A stretch of DNA of 64,000 nucleotides, taken from NCBI GenBank assembly GCA_019828595.1, contig JAHQRK010000013.1, forward strand, positions 434,001 to 498,000, in the 5' to 3' direction. The notes under the pieces are model-generated. The model had not been told where the DNA came from. It did no database searches and saw only the letters and a list, made by a program, of their open reading frames with translations. The stretch is from Aphanomyces cochlioides (Eukaryota > Oomycota > Saprolegniomycetes > Saprolegniales > Verrucalvaceae). Position 1 is the first letter of the stretch. The number at the start of each line of letters is the position of its first letter. A program made the position numbers and the translations under genes. Positions 35,986-48,960 of this stretch are shown one piece after another.

Positions 35986-37851
35986 GGAAGTGCCATTTTT
36001 GCCAAGGCGAGGTCAATGCTCATCGACTCAAATCTTCCCAAACAACTTTGGGATCATGCTGTCGAGTGTGCTATTTATTGCTTGAACCGCTGCCCTAGTG
36101 GTAGTCGTAAACAGACTGCCTACGAACTCTGGAATGGTCATCCACCGAATCTCAATGCCATGCGAGTCTTTGGCAGCCTTTGCTACGTCCATATTCCCAA
36201 CAAGGTGGACGTGCCTACTGAGTCCGGGAGGGCCAAAGCCAAGCGTCAGAAGCTTGACTACAAGGCCATCCGCTGTATTTTTCTTGGATACGCTGAAGAC
36301 CGACACGTGTACAAGGTTATGGACTGCACCACTGGCAAGCTGGTGGTGTCCATTCATGTGACATTCGACGAGCTGGACTCTGTTGCTTCTCAAGAGCTCA
36401 AGCGCAATGAGCTGAGGAAGCTTGGCCAGATCTATGACCTCACGTTTGATTTCTACAGCCGACAAGCCTCCCAAGACATTGACTTCCTGTTCAATGGCGA
36501 TACCACAATGACACCGCTCGATGAAGAAGAAATCAATGCTTTGGAAAGCTTCATCCAACATTTCAATCTCCAAGACGATGACGACCACGGCGAGACCAAT
36601 TTCGTTGAATCATATGGAGGTCGTTCCCAAGCGTCTGGGCTGTCCTTCAAGGCCACAGACAATGCAATCGTCAAGGTCTCCAAGCTCCAAGCTAAGTCGG
36701 AAGAGCTTGTTGGCGCTGAAGTAAAATCTGCTCGAGCTGCATGCTACAACGTCGCCATGCCAGCAGCTAGCGTGCCGATCCCAAGATCCTTCCAAGAAGC
36801 TATGACATCAGATCAGAAAGACAACTGGGAAGCTGCCATCAGAAAGGAGTTGGATTCTATCAAGGCTAATGGCACTTGGAAGTATGTACAAGCGCCTGAA
36901 GACAGAAAGCCATTGAAGACAACTTGGGTCTTCAGGGTGAAGGAGAACAGCGACGGCACCATTGAGCGATTCAAGGCTCGGCTTGTTGTGAAGGGTTTTC
37001 TGCAGATCAAGGGCCTTGACTACAGCGAAGTGTTTGCACCGGTTATGCGACTAGAAAGCCTGCGCACGCTCCTTGCTGTGGCCAATGCCCATGATCTACC
37101 AGTCGATCAGGTGGATATCGACACTGCTTTCTTAAATGGCATTCTCGAAGACACAATCCACATCGATCTACCTGAAGGACTCTCTGTTGAAGATGTTATT
37201 GATGAGATTGACTTGGTGGGTGACAACCCAACAGATGCCGATGTTAAACGCGTGGCTTGTCTATTGGTGAAGGCACTATACGGCTTGAAGCAGTCTCCTC
37301 GTGAATGGCACAAGGTGTTGACTGCGTTTCTCAGCGAGATTGGTTTTGAAAAGACCAACGTGGAATCATGCATCTATACAAGGCAGACTCAAGATCAGCT
37401 TGCTATCATCGCCATCTACGTCGATGATCTTGTGCTTGTGGCTCAGAATGATAACGTCATGGCTGGTCTGAAAGCTGCGATCAAACAACGCTTTGCGTCC
37501 AAGGACATGGGTCCCATCCATTACATCCTGGGACTAAAGATCATCCGCAATCGGAAGAAGCGGACGATTCACGTCTCGCAACCTTTGAACGCTCTCAACA
37601 TGCTCAAGCGGTTCCAACTTGACCAAGCTCGTCCTGCAACCATTCCCATAGACGAAGTTCTCAAGGCAAGTGACTCGCCAAGTGAAGACCAAACCAAGTC
37701 AGAAGCTTATGCTGCAATGCACGCAAGCTATCGACAAGGAGTTGGATCTCTGATGTATCTGATGCTTGGCACAAGGCCAGATCTAGCCTACGCAGTCCAG
37801 TCACTCAGCCGCTTTCTCAATCGCCCGGTAAGAAACATTTTGGCGAAATGA
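35986..37851 (+). pseudogene. Copia reverse transcriptase region
   Basis: This starts in the integrase C-terminus (RSMLIDSNLPKQLWDHAVECA, VFGSLCYVH). An acidic linker follows, then the RT domain: TWVFRVKENSDGTIERFKAR, DVDTAFLNG-type residues (QVDIDTAFLNG), ALYGLKQSPREWH, and the active-site YVDD near 37420. A fourth 1-nt loss near 37830 shifts the frame into a stop at 37851. Confidence 0.87.
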
Positions 37852-38594
37852 AGCGCGTCATGCGCTATGTGGCGGGCACGGTAAACTATGGTCTGCTCCA
37901 TAGTGGCTCTGAGCTAAATCTATGCGGCTATACCGACTCTGACTATGCAGGCAACCCTGACAACCGACGATCTGTCAGCGGCTGTTGCACCTTTGTAGGC
38001 AAATGTTTGGTATCATGGGCTTCTCAAACCCAACGCATTGTCGCTCAATCGACGACTGAGGCAGAGTACACCGCTCTTGCCCAAGCAGCCAAAGAAGTGC
38101 TGTTTATGAAGACTCTTAACAGTGAGCTGGGCAATCCAGTCAAGACTGGATCTATCATTCGTGTGGACAACCAGCCGGCTATGGCCACGGCTTGCAATCC
38201 AGTCAACCACTCACACACCAAGCACATCGACGTGCGATGTCACTTTGTACGAGAGCGCGTTCAGCTAGAAGAACTCCGGCTCGAATACGTGCAATCAAAA
38301 GACAATGTTGCGGACTTGTTCACGAAGCCGCTTGCAGCTGCCACGTTTGTGTCACTACGCGACAAGTTGGGGCTGTGTTTGCCTGTATTGTCCCCGAGCA
38401 CACCAACGAATACAATGATCAATGCGCATTCAAGCGCTCATCATTGCTACTCTGCGTGTAGCAGCGCACCTGAGACTTTGCGTGTACCAGCGTCTCTGCG
38501 TGTACCAACGCCACAGCACGTACCAGTGCTTACACGACACTCAGTCAAACCACAGAGCCTTTTTGGGGATCTGTCCTGGCCGGGAGGGTATTGA
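37848..38594 (+). pseudogene. Copia RNase H region
   Basis: It continues the polyprotein after the frameshift: MKRVMRYVAGT, then GYTDSDYAGNPDNRRS, SWASQTQRIVAQSTTEAEY and HIDVRCHFVRE with the VADLFTKPL end typical of Copia. A Ser/Thr/Pro-rich tail with ALRVPT-type repeats runs to the 3' LTR. RNase H removes the RNA strand during reverse transcription. Confidence 0.87.
38576..38588 (+). promoter_or_regulatory. Polypurine-like tract before 3' LTR
   Basis: GGCCGGGAGGG abuts the 3' LTR, the usual position of the plus-strand primer; it is not a pure purine run. Confidence 0.45.
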
Positions 38595-38844
38595 ATTTAC
38601 CACCTACCTAAGGGACTTGGGTGGGTTTGTTGCCTAGCCAGTTGGATATCCTCGGCTCATTTAATCTTTAGTTGAACAGTCACAGAGATTAGGTGAGCGA
38701 CTCTTCAGCGCGTTCCCAACTGTTGGGCCGTGGGTCTTATGCCGCCACTTCCAAATATACCAACTGTTTCTCTCTTTTGTTCCTCAACTCTAACTTTAAC
38801 GACTCTTTAGCCCATCTGCCCCGGATACACGGTGGAATTTAGTA
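38589..38844 (+). repeat. 3' LTR
   Basis: 256 bp, followed by the target duplication GTTCA (38845-38849). Confidence 0.92.
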
Positions 38845-38849
38845 GTTCA

Positions 38850-39798
38850 AACAAGCAGGTTTATCTGTACAGCTGTACAGAAAAGCCTCCCACGAGGAAA
38901 TCTTATCGTACAGTATGAACTGTTGAAATCAATAAGTATTAAATGACGAAGGTATTATGAAGTGTGCTACTGTTTTGCCATTGGTGAGAATATTTGGAGG
39001 CTGAGCAGGAAATCAAAAGGTTCTTTATGAGATTATTTATGACGGATAAAATTGAAAGCAGAGTACACACGAGAAAATGCTGAATGATTGGAAACAAGGA
39101 CAAGTTGAATAGGCGTGAGTGTAAGCTTAGAATCTAGTCCCGAGACGATCAAAACCAACAAACTCATTTCTTATGGTGATTACATGGGTAGTTGGTGAGT
39201 ATTCGATATGGTCATCTCAGATTGTATGCTTGGACTATGATATATTATGTACTGTCAAAAGTAATATTTGAACCTCTGAAAAATGCGTTTCTTCGTGGGA
39301 GGCTTATCTGTATCACATTTCAGAAACCTTCCCGTCGGCCCGCTGAATTGGGGGATCATGTCTGACAGATTTATACTTGAAGTTTGTATGAGTGACACCC
39401 CTTCTGCTTTAATGCGTTTCTTACGTGGCTACAATCCGCCATGATGATTACAACAGGGTGTGTGATGATTTGTTCGTAGTCTGTCGTTCTGGTCGTTGAA
39501 TTGTTGTGTGTCATCGTCAGTCGTAGGACTTTTCCTGATGGGAGTTACCACAACCCTTCCTATATCGCACCAAATTTCCAAATTCAGTGCGTTTATGTTT
39601 CCTATAAAGCACCAAAATCGCAGTTACCTAATGAATCAAGTACTGTCCACTGTGAAAAATATAAATTATATTCAAAATTTGCAATTAATTGATTGAATAG
39701 TTTAATTGAAATATGATATTATTTTGCATAGATTTTGATATATTTGCATGTCACTATGGACTTTGGCCATGGCTGTCATTCGTTAAATCAACGCCACC
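38850..39798. other. Upstream region of trypsin 1, no gene
   Basis: A/T-rich, no supported frame. The last 300 bp resemble the region upstream of trypsin 2 (for example CGTCAGTCG near 39515 and TGTCAGTCGAAGGA near 51280), so the promoter was duplicated with the gene. Confidence 0.5.
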
Positions 39799-40746
<948 letters not shown>

Positions 40747-41063
40747 ACATAACTCTTGAATCTCTAAAGTGCAATTTTTATCTTTCAATTTGTCTTCTTA
40801 TCCAACCGAGTCAAGTGCAAACTCGTCTGCAAAGAGAACTGCAGACTGTAACACTTAAAAGCACTACAGTACGAGCCTCAATTGATTTCCATGGCTAAAC
40901 GTGAAGTCGAATCCCCAGGACAGAATACTTCAGGTCGATTCTTTCCATGCATCTTTAATCCATGCAGAACCTTGTCATAAGCTCAAGGTGTTGCTTCTCT
41001 ACTGTCAGTGCATTTGTAGCAGAGATTCCATCCGACATCAGGGGAAGTCGATAACTGCAGCAG

Positions 41064-41440
41064 CTTTTTCAATCATTGTGAGGCATTCATGACGACATAT
41101 TGCAGCCAAATCTCGACTCGCCAGCGGGTAGAACGGCGACAAACGGGAACTGGAGAAGATTTAAATGTGCAAGTCGAATTAACGATGCATGGGTAAGGAA
41201 TTCGCTCAGTGAGATTGTGGTTGGGACGAGACTGAGCACACTTTGAGCGTCGAGAGTCTCGACTCGAGACCTTGACGTAAGGTTATTTCCTTGGTGTAGC
41301 TTGCATCATCTCACATCGAGATTGATTTCGTCTTCATGGATTGGGGCAATCTAATATGTAATCAAATGCCCAGTGTCCTTCGATGCGTAGGACTATAAGG
41401 TTGTTGTGATCAAAAGAACAATAATGACTCACAGAAGGAA
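41064..41440 (-). pseudogene. Relic of the ankyrin-pseudokinase gene behind trypsin 1
   Basis: The sequence matches 56291-56825 of the intact gene at 55012-58376. It includes the kinase segment, the start of the kinase exon and its upstream intron (GGGGCAATCTA), and the CCCAGTGTCCTTCGA part of the preceding exon, with several internal deletions and shifts. The 3' exons are gone. It lies downstream of trypsin 1 in the same orientation as the intact gene downstream of trypsin 3, so it marks a duplicated cassette. Confidence 0.8.
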
Positions 41441-41506
41441 TGCATCGAGATTAGTTGGCACCATGCATCGACACTAGATATTCTGAGAGAAGTATGTTCT
41501 AATAAC

Positions 41507-42085
41507 CTACGGTGAATCCCTCCAGAATCTGGAGGGATGTCTAATGTTGTTACCCATTTCTTGAAATTTGCCGTGCTTCTCGCTGAAAAAGTCTGCAGCC
41601 GCGATAAGTTGAATCGCTCGGTGGTAGACCACGAGAGCTTCCGAAAATATTTTGTAAGGAGATCTCCAATTGATCCAACTCGACGCAAACTTGACAGCCG
41701 TCCAGCCCTTGGAGCGCGCGCGGAACAGCAAGTCAAACTGCTGTATGTGGGCGTTCAAGACACCAGCACTGTGTAGCACCCGGAGATGCTTCAAGCAGGC
41801 TCCACCTGCCTTAGCTTGTATCCCTTTGCCTTGTAAGAATAATACCATGTTGCTCTCTGCGGCTCTTCCTAACGTAAGAACTTCATCACGGTAGCCAGCG
41901 CTGTTTTCATCCAGACGGTATCCACCATTGATGAAGAGCCGCATGAAGTCGACAAGTATTTTCATGTCGGACCGTCGTTGTCGGCTTTAATGGCTGTGAT
42001 GGTCGACTTGGCTCCACGGGCGCGGTTCGAGTGTGAACCATTCAAACCACATCGTAGATGGCATGATGGTTTCACCTCTGCGCTT
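41507..42085 (-). pseudogene. Downstream part of Crypton 2 (C-terminal or second ORF), frameshifted
   Basis: Beyond the recombinase stop another frame reads KKRRGETIMPSTMWFEWF, then stops. A third frame from ATG 41965 encodes 152 residues (ILVDFMRLFINGGYRLDE through FSEALVVYHRAIQ). The lack of spacing and the protein-like composition suggest a lost C-terminal extension of the recombinase. I do not recognise a domain. A weakly similar fragment may lie at 58536-58640. Confidence 0.5.
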
Positions 42086-42095
42086 CTTAGCAGCT

Positions 42096-43712
42096 TTATT
42101 GGATGTGCTGTATAGTAGCCACATCGCGCTTCACTCCTCTTTCGACCACCGCTTGTTTGGTAGCGTCTGAAGATGATATGAGCCCCGCTTCTATAAGTTT
42201 GATGCGCTCCAGCAATCGCTTGTTTTGCTCGGTAAGAACTTCAATCATGTCCGTCTGCTGCTCAGCATACTTGTTCAAATTGGCCTTCTCACTTGCATCG
42301 GTAGGTTGCATCTTGCGATTCCGCAGCAGAGTCCCCCACGCGATCAAGGCTTCAACATCAATGTGCGCAAGTCTGGCTGCATTTTCAATCTTCATGACCA
42401 GCGGCGCCGTGGAGCACAACGCTTTGAACATAGGGTATGAACGCAGAAGGTAACCCATAAGAAATGTTGCAACTTCGCAGTTGATGTTGTATTTCTTCTC
42501 TTGCATACCGACGCACGCAGTGAACAGTCTTTCTTGGAGACGCGAAACTTCAACGCGGGTAGCTGCATCCAATGCATCCAACGTAGGACCCATGACACTT
42601 GCGCTTGCAGGCCATGAACTCAAAACACGCGCCACTTTTTGGTCTTCGTTCGAGGTATTGAAAACGTACGCAAAGGCCTTGTTTGTAGCAGTCATGTTCC
42701 AACTACCCCGGTCGAAGATCCATTGGGGAGACAGCTCCGCCGAGCTATTTGCATGTTGTGCTCCACCACGGCGGAACGAATGTGACGTCAGCTCGGCCTC
42801 AACACCAGCGGGCTTGCATATACGGTTAAGAAGCCGATTGATGTGGATGTGTACCCCGGGTAAAGCTGTCAATGATGTGACTGACTTCTTTACTTCAACG
42901 TCAGCTTTTGGCGCTGATGAAGAGTCTGCACCAAAGGATCCGTTCAACAAATCCATTAACGCCATAGATGGAACGCTGTCCAACTGGATTTGGTCTTGGC
43001 TGTCAGGAAGATGGCCGAGCAGCGCGACGTCAGGAGTCGTTTGCATGACAAGAGCTGCAGCAATGGAGGTAATAGGGCAGGCAAAGTAATTTTCATCGTA
43101 ATATAATGAAAGCCCTTGCTCTTCGGAGGTCTTCATTCTCATCAGACGCACAAAGAGGACACCTCCTGCCGAAACGGTCAGGTTCGTCTTTCGCAGGGAA
43201 GACAAGTCCGAAGCACGGCCAAAGAGGTACCACAACAAGCACAACAACGCCGCATCCTGGTAGTCGGTAGCATTCTTCGCAGTTGAATATTGATGGACCA
43301 TGAGGGTTCGTAAGTGATCTTTGGTACAGGTACATGCCACTGCTTTCTTGACAAAACCTCCTTTGTCTCGCTTCAGGCAGTACCGATCAAGTGTAGTCCC
43401 CATCTTGAGTAGTTTAGCAACGATGATGGGACTAGGTTGATATAGCTCAATCAACCATAACTTCACGTGACGATAGTATGACATGACTGTGTTCCTTGCC
43501 AATTGCTTGCCGTTCTTGGTGTCCAAGAAGGCCAAGTAGGACCCGAACTTGTCCAGGACACGTTCCATCAACACGCCAGTGGTATCAAGGGCAAATTGAC
43601 TTTGAATGTATTCTATTGTTGCATTCTCTTCAGTCACAAATCGCGTGAAAGCCTTGATCGCGGTGGACTTGGCCTTGGTCGTGTTGGCAGGCACAAGATC
43701 TTGGATACCCAT
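42096..43712 (-). CDS. Crypton-type tyrosine recombinase (Crypton 2)
   Basis: An intact 538-residue frame starts at ATG 43712. An N-terminal helical core-binding domain (about 1-130) is followed by the catalytic domain: Arg166 in LFGRASDL, His311-xx-Arg314 in SHSFRRGG, Trp338 in GSWNM, and a candidate nucleophile Tyr349 in AFAYVFNTS. This R...HxxR...Y set defines tyrosine recombinases. Cryptons use it to integrate and excise without DDE transposase or LTRs. The C-terminus has a coiled-coil-like stretch (EQQTDMIEVLTEQNKRLLERI). Sequence just past the stop looks coding in other frames, so the protein may once have been longer. GTCCGA-rich sequence upstream is shared with the 29-33 kb Crypton. 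Confidence 0.85.
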   Translation of the reverse strand: MGIQDLVPANTTKAKSTAIKAFTRFVTEENATIEYIQSQFALDTTGVLMERVLDKFGSYLAFLDTKNGKQLARNTVMSYYRHVKLWLIELYQPSPIIVAKLLKMGTTLDRYCLKRDKGGFVKKAVACTCTKDHLRTLMVHQYSTAKNATDYQDAALLCLLWYLFGRASDLSSLRKTNLTVSAGGVLFVRLMRMKTSEEQGLSLYYDENYFACPITSIAAALVMQTTPDVALLGHLPDSQDQIQLDSVPSMALMDLLNGSFGADSSSAPKADVEVKKSVTSLTALPGVHIHINRLLNRICKPAGVEAELTSHSFRRGGAQHANSSAELSPQWIFDRGSWNMTATNKAFAYVFNTSNEDQKVARVLSSWPASASVMGPTLDALDAATRVEVSRLQERLFTACVGMQEKKYNINCEVATFLMGYLLRSYPMFKALCSTAPLVMKIENAARLAHIDVEALIAWGTLLRNRKMQPTDASEKANLNKYAEQQTDMIEVLTEQNKRLLERIKLIEAGLISSSDATKQAVVERGVKRDVATIQHIQ

Positions 43713-43734
43713 GGTGGTTCAATGTGACAGTATT

Positions 43735-44015
43735 TAATGTGATATTGTCCGAACATGGCACAATATGTGTTGAATATGTTCTTATCTTAAGTTTTGTATC
43801 CACATATTCATATTCTACGAGCTGTTCGGACTATATATGTCCGAACAGGTCCGATCGCCTCCTCCTAAAATATGTGTAGTTTGATTGGGTTTAATGATTG
43901 TTCAATGGGAATATGCGCCACAGTGATTCGCTTTATCTTTTCAAACAGATTTTGATTGGATAAAACAAACTATACATTGTCCAAGTATGTCCGAAAAGTG
44001 ATCATATTCAACCAT
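43735..44015. repeat. GTCCGA-rich 5' region of Crypton 2
   Basis: Repeated TGTCCGAA and TTCGGAC motifs, ending in TGTCCGAAAAGTGATCATAT, shared with 32740-32900. It is the likely outer part of the element. Confidence 0.5.
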
Positions 44016-45440
44016 AACGTTAACACAAAGCAACCGGTAGATTGTGTCAGTTGGCAATGACCGGTGCAAGCTCTCACTCACAAGAATGGCAGTGTTGCAA
44101 TCTATCTAAACTTGCTTACAGTGGATGGCTTCTGAATGCTTTGAGCACCCAAATTTGCAACTGCACTGCAGTATCACCAAGGTGACGAATCGGCGTGCCC
44201 TCTTGACACACCATGTAATTTCGAGGCGAAATAGAGAAAGAAATGTCAACAATTGCTTCGCAACCTCCCTGTTTGAATTCTTCACTTCCAGCCATGAGCC
44301 TTTGGCGCGAAACTGCTGTCAAAAACTATCGAGCTAATAATATTGCTCTGTGCATTGAGCATATACTACGTTGTAGAAATTTACAACAAGATGCACGGCA
44401 AACTGTTGGCATGGGTGCAACGGAAATTTGTCCAAGGGGGGGGGCACGTACCGCAAGTTGGGCCATTCCCGTTGGCAAAGACAGGGATAATGCCACCAGT
44501 GGCGGTTTCTCTCTGCAAACTGCGGCGGGGAATATAACGTGGTAGTCCCAAAGCATACTGTAGTCGACAACCTCACCGCGGTAATAATGATGTGTGTAGA
44601 TTAAAAAAACTCATAGCATGAGCCTTTGTTGGTGAAAAGCAGCTCAAATACAAGTAAGGCTGGCACACGTAGTGTGGCTTGACGAATGCAATTCTGCCAT
44701 TGTCGTCCTCCATTGCAAACACGACACTATATCCTTAACAAGTCCTACTTTTACTTATTGAGGATCCATCGCCATCAAGCACTATAAACAAGTTGCAGCT
44801 GTACTAAGCATCATTATCAACTTTCTGCGTATTCTCTAAATATTTCTTGTACGTTGATCCTAGAGAGGATGTCTGCATTAACGTTTACAATGTGAGGAGA
44901 TGCTTAGCTTGATAGATTGTCTCTAATCGTGGCGAATATAAAGAGCCTAGATAGTAAAATGCATTAACTTTTAACATAAGAGCAAATGATTACCATTTCA
45001 TTGCATTTAATCATAGTGTCGGCGACCTAGAAAGTTAACTGCATTAAGTTTGAACATAAGAGAAATTGTTTACCATGTCATTGCAGCTAATCGATTGCAC
45101 AGTGTCGACGGCATAGGAGAACTAGACAGTAAATAACATTAGCATTGAATATTGAAGATGAAATAATACCATTGAGAAGCATTGTAATGTGTTAATGTAC
45201 CATGCGGAACCACCGCAGGATTTTCTCCACTTTTTACAGTGTGGGAGGATTTTTTATGTCAAATTCTGTACTAATTAGTCCCCACTAACTAGAAGTCGCT
45301 TTTAAACTCGGGCAATGGTGGTTAATCACACTACGCGCAACACAACAATGAAAAGACAAAAATAAGGAAATATATTTTTGGATCTTAGCCCCCAGCGACT
45401 CAAGCCGGGGCCTCCCCACGGTTGTCGTTCGCGGAGGCGT
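44016..45440. other. No supported gene
   Basis: Short open frames only. A run of nine or more G lies near 44440. A/T-rich imperfect repeats containing ATAAGAG and ATTACCATT lie at 44960-45180. Nothing is recognisable as coding. Confidence 0.4.
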
Positions 45441-45596
45441 CACTGCTGTCGCTGCCACTGCTGCCACTGCTGCCACTGCCGCCACTGCTGCCACTGCCGC
45501 CACTGCTGCCACTGCCGCCACTGCCGCCACTGCTGCCACTGCTGCCACTTGCTGCCACTTGCTGCCACTTGCTGCCACTTGCTGCCACTGCTGCAA
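45441..45596. repeat. GCTGCCACT minisatellite
   Basis: Tandem units of CTGCCACTG with GCC/ACT variants, ending in four TTGCTGCCAC units. Both strands are open (Ala/Val or Gly/Ser-rich), a side effect of the repeat. Confidence 0.85.
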
Positions 45597-45694
45597 ATTA
45601 ACAATGCAGTGGATCCAAATCTTTTTCGTTTCCGTTTCGTCGAGAGATATTTTTGTTCTAGATATGCACCAATCAGAGAGAAGGAAAGTTAATT

Positions 45695-45739
45695 CATCCG
45701 CATAATTAACCGTTCCTTTGTCGGTTGATTATGCGGATG
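45695..45739. repeat. 18-bp hairpin
   Basis: CATCCGCATAATTAACCG (45695-45712) pairs with 45722-45739 around a 9-nt loop, with one G-T pair. It may be an element end or a tiny foldback. Confidence 0.6.
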
Positions 45740-47118
45740 GTTGCTCTCATAAACCTAACCCGTCGTCGAGAGGTGGCAACTCTTCATTTTTCAATTTGCC
45801 TCGCAGAGCACACATGAATTTAGTTCGAGCGCACGACGTAACTTCGAATTTCTCGTTCTCGGCCCACAGGCCGTAAAAAGCAATTCTAAATAGCCCACAA
45901 AAGCCACCCTTGTTGATGGTTTCGAATATCGAAGCAAAAACTGCCATGTCCCATCAGGAGTACTTCTGTCAAAATATAATTAATTTTATCATACCATCAA
46001 TATTTCAAGCAAGTTGTTTTCTTTCTATTGAAGTCAGCTTTATTATAATTCCTTGGACAACTATATTACATGAATTTATTCAATGTTCTGTTTGTATCGA
46101 ACTTTATTATTATTGAGTGGGATATTTTCGTGTCCGAAGCAGCAGTGTCCGAATGGTTTCAATGTCCGAGTCGTGATGGTATGGGAATATGGGAGGTTCG
46201 ACGTTGTAAGCACGAGCTGCACAGACGCGCTATTGTGCACATCAGCTGAAAACTGCAAAATTTATAGCCTAACGCCTATCGCTATAAGTCCTTTGAAAGT
46301 GCATATTCAGGTATGTAAGACCACAAAATCGTTAGCGCTGGATAAGACGAAGAGAAGTTATTCATCTATGTTATCGCTTGGTTTTTCAATCCGATGAAAG
46401 CTAATAAAGTTATAGGTATATAGGTTGAAGGACTGATTGAGGTACATTGGGTCCTGGATTTATCCGGAAATACCTGACGATATCCGAAATTCATGAACAT
46501 GATATCCAAGGTATCACCTGGCCAGATCCCACTGAGTTTATTGGCTGTTATTCAAACCATAAAACAATACTGTTTCCAGAGAGAGGACACGATGACCTCA
46601 GCAACACACAATGCCACCGCACTCGACCTAGAAATGGAAATCGCTGAGACTACAACCTACAAGGAAATAGCTTCTGTGAAGCCCGCTCAATACGAAAAGA
46701 GCATATTGCTCAAAACAAAATGAGTTTTTGTCCGGCGCTCGAATTGCCGAAATTGGTGGCGCCAGCGAAAATCAAATTCGACGTTTGGGACGATGGAATA
46801 ACCAGGCGATGGAAAATTGTTATCTTACCTCGTTGCCAAGAAAAGCCATGCGAGCTTTAGCTGGATTTGGTACAGAAAAAGGAAACTTCTATATTCAACG
46901 TGCTAAAGCCGTACCAAGGACAGAACATTCGAAATTGGTTTTTCCTTGGGCAACAGGTTGGTTGGAAAAATTGCAGAATAACGAATGTGATGTTACAATT
47001 GCTGCCCGTGGATTCTTGAATTTGATTCTTTATCTTCGAAATGTTGTTGTCCAAGATGCTCCACATTTGAAAAAGATTTATCCCAACTATCCTCTTTGGA
47101 AAATGGCTTGTTCTTTAC

Positions 47119-48960
47119 TACTCCGGTCCACATTGTTTGTTAGCAAGTTTTGACTTGATTAAAGTATACAACTGATGAAACTTTTATATGAACATTTGTA
47201 TTGAACTGCACAACAAAATATTCACACAAACAAATATAATTGACTTTATCTATTTTATTAAAACTACTCATGGTTGGGAATTCAACAAAGCCAGAGCGTT
47301 GGCATGCGTCGAAGAAGCACATTGGACATTGAAATTGGCCAAGTCAATTTTGGATGCATCCTTTCGCAAGTGAGGGAGCTGGTAGTCATTTCGACCGTCG
47401 ACCTCCATGGTCTTCTCGAGAACCTTTTGTAACGTAATAAACGACTTTGCCAAGGTGTCAGATGGCAATTTTTCAAACGCAAAGTTGACAGCGCAGACGA
47501 GTTCTTCAATTGTTCGAGATCTTTGTTGTTGTTGCAAGCGTTGCAGGGCATTAAAAATGCCCAGATCAAGGACATTATAGTCTGGGCTGTTGGCGGGTTG
47601 GTTCTTTACTTTTATTCCAGTTAAGCCACGCGCCACCAAAGCATCCGTCGAAATACATTTGTGAGGACTTGCATTGTCCTGTTGGATAAACACTCCATTA
47701 GGCTGGTTTCCAACTGGAAACTTAGCCTGAATGGCAGGAATAACTTTATTAAGAATTGTGTCGGCGTAAACTTTCGCGTCGACTGACAGAGGAACTAAGA
47801 CCCTTGTCCCCTTAGCGCGATTCTTGCTGCTTCTCTTCGCAAACGTCTCCTCGAGAAATGGCCAAATGCCAATTTTCCCATCGAAAGTCACTTTCTTGTT
47901 GGCGTCGTATCTTGGACGTGCAACAGCCGCAAGGAAGAGCACCTTTGTGATGAACGATTTTGATTTGGTGTTCTTGACAGCTAGCACTTCGTCGTCGTAA
48001 ACGTAAAACTTCTCTTTGACCTGGGTGACGTAGAACCATTTCTCATCAACATGCACGCGATCGTGCATACTGTGAAAGAAATGGTTCCCGCGTGGCCCAA
48101 GTCGAAGAGAGTCCACCGCAAATTGGAGTCGCCATCTTCTGTTGGCTTCGGTCAGCAAGGGTTTGACGTGGCTCGTCCTCGCTTTGAGCTTGTTCGTTTC
48201 CGTCATGTGTCGAATGAGTGTGGTCTTTGGAATCTTTGTCATTGCTGCCATGATGCGCAGAGTTTGCCGGTCCTCTTGTTCAATCGCCTTGACTGTCGCT
48301 TCAATGGCAAGCGCCGAGCGTTTTGGCTTAGAGCCACAATTGCCTAAAACAGTACACCTGTTATAATTTATACTTTTATAAATCTATATTTTTGATAGAA
48401 ATATAGAGTTTCGGAGGTTTTACCTTTCATTTTTGCCGACGTGTCGGCTGAATGAGCGCCGCTGGCGAGAGAGAGCCATGCTTGGGTCCATAGGCGCGAC
48501 ACCGTTAGCGCATGACATTGATATAGTCGCGCTGTCTTCACTATTGCTCCACGCGGAAGTTTACCGTCGACGGCGACCTCCAGGAGCGTTTCATACATGT
48601 TTCGTCGGTCGTCGTCGGTTAGATTTCGTTGGTGCGCAGGACGAGCGGGGAAAGGATTCAGTGGAGACGACATTTGAAGGCGCAAGGAGAATGCGCGTGC
48701 TGCGGCAACAGAGGTGTTATTGAAGGTGTAAGTTTCAAAATGAATGAGTAGCGGGTCAAAATCTATTCGACTCGGACGATCGTCTGACTTTGAGAGGTCA
48801 CAATTCCCGCCACACAGAGAATTTGGAGGCAAGTCAGATAGCCAATGATAGGTCTTCGTTTGAACATTTAATGTATCCAATCAGAACACTCAATTTGTTC
48901 GAATTAGAAAAATCCGGTCAATCAAAAGTCAAACCTAACAAACATTGTGGACCGGAGTAG
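47119..48960 (-). mobile_element. Tc1/mariner transposon, 1842 bp, with TIRs and TA duplication
   Basis: The ends CTACTCCGGTCCACA and its complement GTGGACCGGAGTAG are flanked by TA (47117-47118 and 48961-48962). The inverted repeats extend about 26 bp with one mismatch. It carries one transposase gene with an intron. It lies inside the Ndc10/GCR1_C-like gene, in the opposite orientation. Confidence 0.88.
47268..48673 (-). CDS. Tc1/mariner-family transposase, two exons
   Basis: Exon 1 is 48673-48424 and exon 2 is 48343-47268. An 80-nt GT-AG intron (48423-48344) joins KMK to GNCGSK, giving 441 residues. The N-terminus has two helix-turn-helix-like parts (NMYETLLEVAVDGKLPRGAI, and ALAIEATVKAIEQEDRQTLR with IPKTTLIRHM). 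The catalytic residues are Asp in RVHVDEKWF, Asp in FIQQDNASPHK, and Asp in SPDYNVLD, with 36 residues between the second and third. This DDD set is that of mariner-like cut-and-paste enzymes acting at TA. The frame is intact and the TIRs are present, so the copy may be active. Confidence 0.88.

Larger units (their letters stand above)
33377..38844 (+). mobile_element. Copia-type LTR retrotransposon, 5468 bp
   Basis: Two 256-bp LTRs flank gag-protease-integrase-RT-RNase H in the Copia order. The 5-bp target duplication GTTCA is at 33372-33376 and 38845-38849. The LTRs differ at one base (G33615 against A), so insertion was recent, yet the coding region has four frameshifts. Confidence 0.92.

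Noticed and set aside
44430..44445. G-run as a quadruplex or telomere-like signal
   Set aside because: It is a single G tract without repeated units, so there is no support for a structured element.
45285..45596. Ala/Val- or Gly/Ser-rich frames
   Set aside because: They arise from the GCTGCCACT minisatellite and are open on both strands.
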